Shown: positions 1 to 5,892 of the stretch, piece after piece | How positions within the stretch are numbered: position 1 is the stretch's first letter | Layout of the letters: each line of letters opens with the position of its first letter | NCBI GenBank assembly: GCA_030633365.1 | Contig: DAOVSY010000106.1 | Span: 1-8,762, forward strand | DNA: 8,762 nucleotides | DNA from: Spirochaetaceae bacterium | Lineage (GTDB): Bacteria > Spirochaetota > Spirochaetia > B11-G9 | Reading direction: 5' to 3' | The notes under the pieces: generated by a model | Seen by the model: the letters and a program-made list of their open reading frames with translations, nothing else | Told to the model about the DNA's origin: nothing | Database searches by the model: none | Program-made: the position numbers and the translations under genes

Positions 1-119
1 GAAAATGGATCATTTTTCATTTCATTCTGAACAAGTATTGTTAATCCATTTATTGCTTTTCTTAAATCTGTTCTCCCCGGTCTGATATAGAATCTGAACT
101 CTTTTAAATCTATCAGCAT
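1..119 (-). CDS. tnpB: IS66-family TnpB accessory protein, partial (C-terminus beyond window)
   Basis: The first 39 residues can be read from an ATG at 119 (minus strand). They begin MLIDLKEFRFYIRPGRTDLR and continue with a KAINGLTILVQ segment and a DPF motif. This matches the start of IS66 Orf2/TnpB proteins, which carry a G-x-T-D-x-R-K...GL..LV pattern followed by DPF(S). The family is required for IS66 transposition but its biochemical role is unsettled. The start codon overlaps the tnpA stop by 7 bases (ATGCTGA), and only a weak GGATAT sits upstream, so translation is probably coupled to tnpA. The rest of tnpB and the expected tnpC transposase lie left of the window, so whether the element is intact cannot be judged. 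Confidence 0.85.
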   Translation of the reverse strand, partial: MLIDLKEFRFYIRPGRTDLRKAINGLTILVQNEMKNDPF

Positions 120-406
120 TGTTCTATATCCAGAACGGATAGAACATCCTTTAATGTTTGTTTACAAAACCCAACTGGAAGTATTATCGAATACTTCTCA
201 TATTTTAATATGATTGGTTCTTCAAATTTTGGTTCTTTCTTTTTTACTTTTATTTCAACAAAATTTCTGGAGCTTAAGCGTTTTCTATTCTTGTAAAAGG
301 TGGTGTAGTGTATTCTTTTTCCTTTACAGAAAGTATCTACCGTTTCTCCGCTTAATTCTTGTTCCTTTATTAGTTCCGGCCAGTTGTGTTTCTTTCTATC
401 TGACAT
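113..406 (-). CDS. tnpA: IS66-family TnpA accessory protein (small DNA-binding Orf1)
   Basis: This is a 97-residue basic protein. Its N-terminal half, NWPELIKEQELSGETVDTFC followed by KGKRIHYTTFYKNRKRL, fits the helix-turn-helix-like Orf1/TnpA of IS66 elements ('W...I..w..SG.sv..FC......tfY.Wr..l'). The C-terminal half (about residues 48-97) is a beta-rich segment with an 'FVEIKV' stretch and a final 'L..vL.v'. The length is typical for the family. It starts at ATG 406-404, 9 bases after a strong GGAGG (420-416), and ends inside the tnpB start. In IS66 elements this protein is needed for transposition but is not the catalytic transposase. The call rests on the combination of TnpA-like and TnpB-like products in the right order, plus a plausible terminal repeat just upstream. 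Confidence 0.82.
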   Translation of the reverse strand: MSDRKKHNWPELIKEQELSGETVDTFCKGKRIHYTTFYKNRKRLSSRNFVEIKVKKKEPKFEEPIILKYEKYSIILPVGFCKQTLKDVLSVLDIEQC

Positions 407-416
407 ACTTTACTAC

Positions 417-436
417 CTCCATGAATCTTCATGGAG
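417..436 (-). promoter_or_regulatory. Hairpin occluding the tnpA ribosome-binding site
   Basis: On the minus strand an 8-bp perfect stem, CTCCATGA / TCATGGAG with loop AGAT, lies just before tnpA. The 3' arm contains four bases (GGAG, 420-417) of the GGAGG Shine-Dalgarno. If the transcript folds this way, tnpA initiation is blocked. Comparable sequestration in other insertion sequences (for example IS10) limits transposase expression from read-through transcripts. That parallel comes from known biology; the hairpin itself is seen directly. Confidence 0.55.
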
Positions 437-465
437 TTTATTTCACTTAGAAAATATTACAAGAA

Positions 466-484
466 GGGGAGAATTACCGCTTAC
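466..484 (-). repeat. Probable IS66 terminal inverted repeat
   Basis: Read outward-to-inward on the minus strand this is GTAAGCGGTAATTCTCCCC, with the GTAA start and C-rich body expected of IS66-family ends. The partner repeat would lie left of the window, so it cannot be confirmed here. Confidence 0.5.
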
Positions 485-607
485 GGAGCTTCTCTGAAAG
501 ATCTAGGTAAAAAATGGTTTGCCTTTTCAAAAATGGATATTGGGGCAGTTGAGATGGTTGCCCGGCTGAGGAAAGCTGATAAATTGAGGCGAATAGGAAT
601 AGATTGA
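485..607 (+). pseudogene. 3' remnant of an unidentified gene interrupted by the IS66 element
   Basis: Immediately outside the proposed IS end the plus strand is open for 40 codons to a TGA at 605-607. It reads GASLKDLGKKWFAFSKMDIG and then AVEMVARLRKADKLRRIGID. The composition is protein-like, with a basic C-terminus. The frame runs back into the IS to an ATG at 431 (59 codons in all), but that ATG has no Shine-Dalgarno and sits in the tnpA leader hairpin, so a true gene start there is unlikely. The simplest reading is the C-terminus of a gene whose 5' part lies on the far side of the IS. I do not recognise the family. It converges on the ABC operon, with 8 bases between the stop codons. Confidence 0.4.
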
Positions 608-615
608 TTATATCC

Positions 616-2655
616 CTATCTCCCCTGCTTTTCATACTGAAGTTTATACAAATTATAATAGATTCCCTTCAAAGCCAGTAACTCTTCATGGGTCCCCATC
701 TCCTCCAGATGACCTTTGGCAAGGACAATAATTTTATCTGCATTCCGTATTGTGGATAACCTGTGGGCAATTACAAGAGATGTTCTCTCTTTCATCAGCT
801 CTTCTATAGCCTTCTGTATAAGTGATTCTGTTTCTGTATCTACATTCCCAGTGGCTTCATCCAGAATTATTACCTGGGGATTCTGAGCTATTACCCTGGC
901 AAAGGAGAGCAGCTGCCTTTGTCCTGTAGAGAGGTTTGAGCCCCGCTCATTAAGCATAGTTTTATATCCATTATCCATTTTTGATATAAAACTATGAGCC
1001 TGAGACAGTTCTGCAGCCTTTTTAATTTCACTTTCCGAAATTTCAAGCCCTGTTTTAATACTCTCTTCAATTGTCCCGGAAAACAGAAAAACGTCCTGCT
1101 GAACCGGAATTACTGTCTCACGTAAATTCTTCAGCTTTAGTTCTCTAATATCAACTCCATCCAGAAGAATAGATCCACTGTTAATATCCCATAATCTTGT
1201 AATAAGATTGGCAATGGTTGTTTTACCTGCTCCTGTATATCCCACAATTGCTACTTTTTCCCCTGGATTAACAGTAAAAGAAAGGTTATTTATTACAGGT
1301 TCATTCTCCTTATATGCAAAGGATACATCTTTAAACTCAATCTTTCCCTTTACAGGGGTCTGGAGAGTTTTCACACCTTTATCCTCTATTTGATCAACAT
1401 CATCCATAAGAGCAAATATTCTTTCGCCCCCAGCCATTGCAGATTGAAGTATTGTAAATTTTTCTGCAAAATCCATTATGGGTCTGTAAAATTTCTGTAT
1501 TAAATCTATAAAGGCTATTAATATTCCAAGAGAGAGCGCATGCTTAAGAAGACTTCCTGCACCAAAGTAAATTATTACAGAAATGGAAACTGCTGTAAAA
1601 AGGTTCATAAGTGGCCTGAAAACTGCAAATACATACATCTCAGATAAATTAGCTTTTAATAATTTTTTATTTTTATTATCAAATTCTTTTCCGCTTGCTT
1701 CTTCTTTTCCAAACATCTGAACTATATCCATACCGGAAATATGTTCAGAAAGGAATGTATTTACATTGGAAACGGCCTGACGTACACTTCTATAGGCATT
1801 ACGTGCAATAATCCTAAAAAAGAAAGTTGCAATAAAAACAGGAGGAATGCTTAAAACTGTTATCAGGGCAAGTCTGGAATCAAGATAAAACAGTGTTACA
1901 AGTACTCCTGCCACAAGAGAAAAATCTTTTAGTACAGATGTTGCAACAGAGGTAAAAAACTCATTTATTGTTTCGACATCATTTGTAATCTTAGTTACAA
2001 GGCCGCCAATTGGGGTTTTGCCCAGGAAGTTTAAAGACTGCCCTATGGTATGGTTATAAAGTTTTAACCGAATATCCTCCATTACCTTTTGACCGGTATA
2101 CGCCATAAGATACACCTGGAGAAATGTAAACAACAGACCTACAATCAGAAGACCAAAATAGAGGAGCCCTCTGCTTTTTACGGAGTTAATATCAGAATTC
2201 CTTATTATTCTTCTCTCTTTTATTGTAAGTTTATTAAGATCTTCAATCCCAATAATTATATAATCATCAGATACTTCTATTATATTTTTCTTTTCCAGAA
2301 TCAGTTCATGGAGTTTTATATTATCTGTTAGTTCAGTTATATAGTAGTCAGCTGGAAATCCCAAAGTTTTGTCAGTAAAATAGACATAATCAGACAGTTC
2401 TATAATAGTTTTCTTTTTATCAATTTCCCCTAATATTTCGTCATTGGCTTTTGTATTTTCAATTCTTGAATAAGTAACTAAGATCTTTTCATCAATGGTT
2501 TTCTGCATTATAACCGGCATCATCAGTTCTGCTGCAGTTGCGAAAAATAGAGCTATTACAGCAATAATAACCTGAAATTTATAAGGTTTTGTAAATGTCA
2601 GAAGGCGCTTCATTATTGCAGAATCATAGCTTTTTACAATTTCATCATGTTTCAA
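616..2655 (-). CDS. Heterodimeric ABC exporter subunit with catalytic ATP site and large extracytoplasmic insert (BmrD/YheH-like)
   Basis: This 679-residue fused membrane/ATPase half-transporter acts at the inner membrane with its upstream neighbour. The membrane domain covers about residues 16-410. Between TM1 (about 28-50) and TM2 (about 164-186) lies an unusual insert of roughly 100 mostly polar residues (60-160), likely extracytoplasmic. The ATPase domain has Walker A GYTGAGKT (472-479), Q-loop near Q520, signature LSTGQ (575-579, non-canonical), Walker B VIILDE with catalytic E600, and H631. The length and the TM1-TM2 insert match BmrD/YheH, the larger half of BmrCD-type multidrug exporters. 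It starts at TTG 2655, overlapping the upstream stop as TTGA, with AGGAGG (2668-2663) 7 bases before it; the next in-frame Met is residue 15 and lacks such a site. The substrate is unknown; drug or lipid export is inferred from family. Confidence 0.9.
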   Translation of the reverse strand: MKHDEIVKSYDSAIMKRLLTFTKPYKFQVIIAVIALFFATAAELMMPVIMQKTIDEKILVTYSRIENTKANDEILGEIDKKKTIIELSDYVYFTDKTLGFPADYYITELTDNIKLHELILEKKNIIEVSDDYIIIGIEDLNKLTIKERRIIRNSDINSVKSRGLLYFGLLIVGLLFTFLQVYLMAYTGQKVMEDIRLKLYNHTIGQSLNFLGKTPIGGLVTKITNDVETINEFFTSVATSVLKDFSLVAGVLVTLFYLDSRLALITVLSIPPVFIATFFFRIIARNAYRSVRQAVSNVNTFLSEHISGMDIVQMFGKEEASGKEFDNKNKKLLKANLSEMYVFAVFRPLMNLFTAVSISVIIYFGAGSLLKHALSLGILIAFIDLIQKFYRPIMDFAEKFTILQSAMAGGERIFALMDDVDQIEDKGVKTLQTPVKGKIEFKDVSFAYKENEPVINNLSFTVNPGEKVAIVGYTGAGKTTIANLITRLWDINSGSILLDGVDIRELKLKNLRETVIPVQQDVFLFSGTIEESIKTGLEISESEIKKAAELSQAHSFISKMDNGYKTMLNERGSNLSTGQRQLLSFARVIAQNPQVIILDEATGNVDTETESLIQKAIEELMKERTSLVIAHRLSTIRNADKIIVLAKGHLEEMGTHEELLALKGIYYNLYKLQYEKQGR

Positions 2656-4397
2656 GCTTCAGCCTCCTGGAGTATGGCAATCTCTCTGTAGAACCCTTCT
2701 TCAGCATATAACTCTTTATGAGTACCTTTTTGTATAATCCTGCCTTTATCTATAACAATAATTGTATCTGCATGGAAGAGTGTGGACACTCTGTGGGAAA
2801 CAAGGATATTGGTCTTACCTTTTCGCCCTTTTAAAAATCCGGAAAGAATTTTTTCTTCTGTTGCTGTATCAACAGAAGAGAAAGCATCATCCAGAATAAG
2901 AATAGATGGATCCATTATCATTGCTCTTGATATTGCTATTCTCTGTTTTTGCCCTCCTGAAAGAGTTATACCCCTTTCACCTACTTCTGTTTCCCATCCT
3001 TCCGGAAAATCATCTAAATCTTTACTTATAGTAGAAAGATCTGCCATCTCCTTAACTTCAGAATCCTCAGCATCAGGTTTTCCAAATTTGATATTTTCTT
3101 TTATAGTGGATGAAAAAAGAAAAGTATCCTGAGGGACAAATCCTATGGATGATCTTAGTTCTGAAAGCCCGAAATCTCTAATATCAGTATCACCAATAAA
3201 TACAGTTCCTTTGGGAGGATCAAGAAGCCGTGGCAATAATCGTATAAATGTAGACTTCCCTGAACCAGTTCTTCCAAGTATTCCCAGTGTCGCTCCCTTT
3301 GGAACAACAAGATTTATCTCTTCCAGAATACTTTCTTCATTTTTTCTGTTTTCTGATCCTGAATAGGAAAAATTCAGATTTTTAATTGTAATATCACCAC
3401 CTGGAATAAAATCTGAAGGAGTTTCAGGAGACTTGATTTCTGCTTCCTGATTAAGTATTTCATTGATTCTTGTCAGAGAGGCTGCACCCCTTTGAAGTAT
3501 ATTAACAGTGAATCCCATTCCCATAACAGGCCAGGTAAGCATTGTCAAATAACTGATAAGTGCAACAAAATCTCCGGGAGTAATAGACTTTTCTATTACT
3601 GCTATTCCTCCAAAAGTAAATAAAAGCATAATGGATATTCCGGAAATAAAATTTATCAGAGGAAAGAAAAATCCCCATAATCGGACCAGACGCATATTGC
3701 TGTTTTTATACTCTTCGTTTGTCTTAAAAAATTTATTTTGAAAATAATCTTCCCGGGCAAAAGATTTTATAACTCTAATACCGGAAAGAGTTTCCTGAAC
3801 ATTTTCTGTAAGTCGGGAAAACCCTTCCTGTACAGCCTTAAAATATTTACGAATAAGTTTTCCTGCAAACAGAACCAGTAATGTAATAACAGGCAGAGGA
3901 ATAACAGATATTGCCGCAAGCTTAGGGTATTCTGAAAATATAATAATTAAAATTGCTATAGTCAGAAAAGTAGCATCTACAAATGCCACAAGAGCCATCC
4001 CCGAAGCCATTCTTATTGCCCGCATATCATTTGTAGCCCTGGCCATAAGATCACCAGTTTTTGTTTTGCTATAGTATGAAGAGGAGAGAGTTAGTAAATG
4101 ACTAAATAATTTATGTCGAAGATCACTTTCAATTCTTCTTGATGCACCAATAATAAAGTAGCGCCATCCAAATCTGGCAATGGCAACTCCGAGAGCTATT
4201 ATCATTATAAGACCAACTGTTTTCCCCACAAATTCAAGAGAGAATCCATCTGTACTTATATAGTCGATAACCTTTTTCATTAGCCTTGGAATATACAACT
4301 CTCCTGCATCTACCAGAATCAGACAAAGTAATCCGATAATATAAAAATATTTATATTTTTTTACCATTGGGATAAGGGTTTTAAACTCTTTAAGCAT
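2652..4397 (-). CDS. Heterodimeric ABC exporter subunit with degenerate ATP site (BmrC/YheI-like)
   Basis: This 581-residue ABC half-exporter has six predicted membrane helices (about residues 16-300) and a C-terminal ATPase domain. It carries A-loop Y345, Walker A GRTGSGKS (375-382), Q423, canonical signature LSGGQ (479-483), Walker B ILILDD (499-504) and H535. Residue D504 stands where the catalytic Glu should be, the hallmark of the degenerate-site subunit in heterodimers such as TM287/288 and BmrCD. Its intact LSGGQ would complete the partner's active site, while its own Walker B would pair with the partner's LSTGQ. It is the first gene of a two-gene operon with a 4-base overlap to the next. 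The start is ATG 4397, with a weak AGGGA about 9 bases upstream. The family call is firm; the substrate is not visible. Confidence 0.92.
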   Translation of the reverse strand: MLKEFKTLIPMVKKYKYFYIIGLLCLILVDAGELYIPRLMKKVIDYISTDGFSLEFVGKTVGLIMIIALGVAIARFGWRYFIIGASRRIESDLRHKLFSHLLTLSSSYYSKTKTGDLMARATNDMRAIRMASGMALVAFVDATFLTIAILIIIFSEYPKLAAISVIPLPVITLLVLFAGKLIRKYFKAVQEGFSRLTENVQETLSGIRVIKSFAREDYFQNKFFKTNEEYKNSNMRLVRLWGFFFPLINFISGISIMLLFTFGGIAVIEKSITPGDFVALISYLTMLTWPVMGMGFTVNILQRGAASLTRINEILNQEAEIKSPETPSDFIPGGDITIKNLNFSYSGSENRKNEESILEEINLVVPKGATLGILGRTGSGKSTFIRLLPRLLDPPKGTVFIGDTDIRDFGLSELRSSIGFVPQDTFLFSSTIKENIKFGKPDAEDSEVKEMADLSTISKDLDDFPEGWETEVGERGITLSGGQKQRIAISRAMIMDPSILILDDAFSSVDTATEEKILSGFLKGRKGKTNILVSHRVSTLFHADTIIVIDKGRIIQKGTHKELYAEEGFYREIAILQEAEA

Positions 4398-4473
4398 GCA
4401 GATATTCCCTGTATAATAAAATGTAAGATATTAATGACAACATCACTCTAATATAACAGCCCGTGAGGAAAAT
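4398..4473. promoter_or_regulatory. Divergent intergenic region between ABC operon and rsmE
   Basis: These 76 bases separate the two divergent start codons and should hold promoters for both sides. On the minus strand TTGTCA (4440-4435) is followed after 16 bases by TATTAT (4418-4413), which would start the ABC message only about 9 bases before its ATG. On the plus strand a perfect TATAAT (4412-4417) overlaps the same bases, but its -35 (TTTAAG) is poor; TAATAT (4449-4454) is another weak candidate. The element assignments are inferred from consensus only. Confidence 0.35.
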
Positions 4474-5202
4474 TTGAACATAATTCTTTTTGAAGATGAG
4501 CAAATACCGGAAAAAATCAGTATAAAAGACGAAAAAGCAAAACATATTTTAAAAATACTTAAGCTAAAGACAGGAGATAAGTTTTCATGCGGCCTTGTAA
4601 ACGGGCCGTCTGGTACAGGATCTATAACGATAATGGATAAGGACTGGATATATTTTTCATGGGAAAAAACAACTGATTCAGTACCTTTATACCCACTCAC
4701 TCTCTTGATTGGATACACAAGACCTATAAGCTCTAAAAGAATACTTAGAGAAGCCGCTAGCCTTGGAGTAGAAAAAATTATTTTTACAGGAACAGATACA
4801 GGGGAAAAATCCTATCGGGACAGTAATTTATGGAAGGGGGAGTACAGGGGGTTCTTAATGGCTGGGGCACAGCAGGCAGCTTCTACAGGGGTACCGGTCG
4901 TTGAGTTTTACAAAAACCTGCAAACGTTTATCAGGGAGAAACCCTATAAGCATGGTTCATCTGCCTTAGAGAGGATTGTCCTGGATAATGTCGAACCCAA
5001 AGTTAAACTCGCTGAATATAATCCAGGGGATAGTAATTGCCTCCTTGCCATTGGCTCCGAACGGGGATGGTCAGAGAGAGAAAGAAATATTTTCAAAATA
5101 AACAAATTTATTTTCGCAAACCTGGGAAACCGGGTACTAAGAACTGAAACTGCCAGTACAGCAGGGATTTCAATGATGTTGGCAAGAATGGGATTGATTT
5201 AG
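4474..5202 (+). CDS. rsmE: 16S rRNA (uracil-1498-N3)-methyltransferase RsmE
   Basis: RsmE methylates U1498 in helix 44 of 16S rRNA using S-adenosylmethionine. The 242-residue length is normal. The N-terminal PUA-like domain spans about residues 1-65. The SPOUT methyltransferase domain follows, with LLIGYTRPISSKRILREAAS (77-96) then LGVEKIIFTGTDTGEKSY, the AGAQQAAS segment (130-137), and the C-terminal cofactor knot IGSERGWSERER (193-204) plus NLGNRVLRTETASTAGI (216-232). The glycine-rich loop reads GSERG where many homologues have GPEGG. The start is TTG 4474, 5 bases after GAGG (4465-4468), preserving the usual N-terminus of the family. It is transcribed divergently from the ABC operon. The accessory block begins about 40 bases after its stop. 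Confidence 0.93.
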   Translation: MNIILFEDEQIPEKISIKDEKAKHILKILKLKTGDKFSCGLVNGPSGTGSITIMDKDWIYFSWEKTTDSVPLYPLTLLIGYTRPISSKRILREAASLGVEKIIFTGTDTGEKSYRDSNLWKGEYRGFLMAGAQQAASTGVPVVEFYKNLQTFIREKPYKHGSSALERIVLDNVEPKVKLAEYNPGDSNCLLAIGSERGWSERERNIFKINKFIFANLGNRVLRTETASTAGISMMLARMGLI

Positions 5203-5243
5203 GCCAGAGAGCAAACATTATATTCAATATAAAGACTAGAAGG

Positions 5244-5275
5244 TTGGTATTATATACCTATTTGGTATATAATAC
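5244..5275 (+). promoter_or_regulatory. brnTA promoter with perfect 12-bp inverted-repeat operator
   Basis: A perfect inverted repeat, GTATTATATACC (5247-5258) and GGTATATAATAC (5264-5275), is separated by TATTT. The right arm contains a consensus -10 TATAAT (5268-5273). A -35-like TTGGTA (5244-5249) lies 18 bases upstream and runs into the left arm. A repressor bound here would cover the promoter, as expected for autoregulation by a ribbon-helix-helix antitoxin of the BrnA type. The -10 ends 7 bases before the toxin ATG, so transcription should begin at or next to that ATG. Confidence 0.75.
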
Positions 5276-5280
5276 ATACT

Positions 5281-5541
5281 ATGGAATTTGAGTTTGACGA
5301 AAGAAAGAGTATATCAAACCAGGAAAAGCATGGAATTAACTTCATACAAGCACAAGTTTTGTGGGAAGATCCTGACAGACTTGAAGTTCCTGCCAGAACC
5401 AAAGAAGAAAAGCGATTTATTTTAATCGGAAAAGTCGACCAAAAGTTTTGGACGGCTGTGTTCACACTTCGTAACGACAAAACTCGGATTATTTCTGTTC
5501 GCAGATCGCGGAAACAGGAGGTAAAAGCATATGAAAGCTGA
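5281..5541 (+). CDS. brnT: BrnT-family toxin (type II toxin-antitoxin ribonuclease)
   Basis: This 86-residue DUF497/BrnT protein belongs to a RelE-fold family whose Brucella member is an RNase that stops growth and is neutralised by BrnA. Family blocks are clear: FEFDERKSISNQEKHGINF at the N-terminus, the VLWEDPDR segment, FILIGKV and FWTAVFTLR in the centre, and RIISVRRSRKQEVKAY at the C-terminus. The length is normal and no key block is missing. The ATG at 5281 gives the expected N-terminus, but no Shine-Dalgarno precedes it and the -10 box ends only 7 bases upstream, so the message is probably leaderless. It overlaps the antitoxin gene by 11 bases. Toxin-first order is usual for brnTA. Confidence 0.9.
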   Translation: MEFEFDERKSISNQEKHGINFIQAQVLWEDPDRLEVPARTKEEKRFILIGKVDQKFWTAVFTLRNDKTRIISVRRSRKQEVKAYES

Positions 5542-5758
5542 AGAATTTGATAACAAATTTGATAACAATGAAGACATTACTGATTATCTTGATTTTTCGA
5601 AATCCCGTCGTCCCGGTAGAGAACAAAAACGTGTAAATGTGGATTTCCCTGTATGGATGATTCAATCACTGGATAGGGAAGCAGATCGCCTGGGTGTACC
5701 AAGACAGTCAGTAATTAAATTCTGGATTGCAGAACGACTGGAACATATACAGATGTAA
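5531..5758 (+). CDS. brnA: BrnA-like ribbon-helix-helix antitoxin
   Basis: This 75-residue protein is the partner of the upstream toxin. The first 30 or so residues are acidic and flexible (MKAEEFDNKFDNNEDITDYL), the likely toxin-wrapping part. Residues 33-70 form a CopG/ribbon-helix-helix domain: strand KRVNVDFP, helix WMIQSLDREADRLG, then VPRQSVIKFWIAERL. Proteins of this form commonly follow BrnT toxins, bind them and repress the operon, here probably through the palindrome at 5247-5275. The ATG lies 9 bases after a full AGGAGG (5516-5521) inside brnT, a much stronger initiation signal than the toxin has. That would favour antitoxin excess. Confidence 0.87.
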   Translation: MKAEEFDNKFDNNEDITDYLDFSKSRRPGREQKRVNVDFPVWMIQSLDREADRLGVPRQSVIKFWIAERLEHIQM

Positions 5759-5775
5759 TTAATGGGTGAATGCAA

Positions 5776-5856
5776 ATGTCTAAAAATGAGAAACTTCCAC
5801 AAAACATAAATAATCTACTTATGGATATTGGCGAAAAATCGGTATTGTTGCATTGA
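5776..5856 (+). CDS. 26-residue ORF, possible remnant of a longer gene
   Basis: The 134 bases between the antitoxin and the nuclease contain a short ORF with a GGTGA-like site (5765-5769) 6 bases before ATG 5776. It reads MSKNEKLPQNINNLLMDIGE then KSVLLH, followed by TGA. The sequence is protein-like, with a helical 'INNLLMDIGEKSVLL' segment that resembles the beginning of a normal-length protein rather than random translation. The following bases in the same frame are soon stopped again (TAG at 5878-5880), so if it was once longer it has been truncated or deleted. It could also be a true small peptide. No function can be assigned. Confidence 0.3.
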   Translation: MSKNEKLPQNINNLLMDIGEKSVLLH

Positions 5857-5892
5857 GTCCTTGAATACGGGCATATATAGGGGTAACATCTT

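Larger units (their letters stand above)
1..484 (-). mobile_element. IS66-family insertion sequence, leading end (continues left of window)
   Basis: The tnpA/tnpB pair identifies the element. The probable outer end is at 484: read on the minus strand from there the sequence is GTAAGCGGTAATTCTCCCC, and IS66-family terminal repeats characteristically begin with GTAA and are followed by a C-rich stretch. The distance from this end to the tnpA start (78 bases) suits a short IS66 leader. The family usually makes 8-bp target duplications. The outside flank here is ggagcttc (485-492), so the same 8 bases would be expected at the far end, which is not in the window. The exact boundary is inferred from one end only. 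Confidence 0.6.

Noticed and set aside
214..450. 78-codon plus-strand ORF rich in F, L and S
   Set aside because: It lies antisense to tnpA, which has a strong ribosome site and clear family match; the composition is typical of antisense of an AT-rich gene.
431..607. Complete 59-codon plus-strand gene starting at ATG 431
   Set aside because: There is no Shine-Dalgarno, the ATG lies inside the tnpA leader hairpin, and the frame crosses the likely IS end; a truncated remnant from 485 is the simpler reading.
2782..3366. Plus-strand ORFs of 116 and 73 codons within the ABC region
   Set aside because: Both are antisense to the well-supported ATPase domain of the 581-residue exporter subunit and have no recognisable protein pattern.
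4443..4718. 91-codon minus-strand ORF
   Set aside because: It is antisense to the RsmE N-terminal domain and crosses the divergent promoter region; no family resemblance.
5218..5232. TTATATT-C-AATATAA palindrome after rsmE as a terminator
   Set aside because: The stem is all A/T, the loop is one base and no T-tract follows, so it would be a poor rho-independent terminator.
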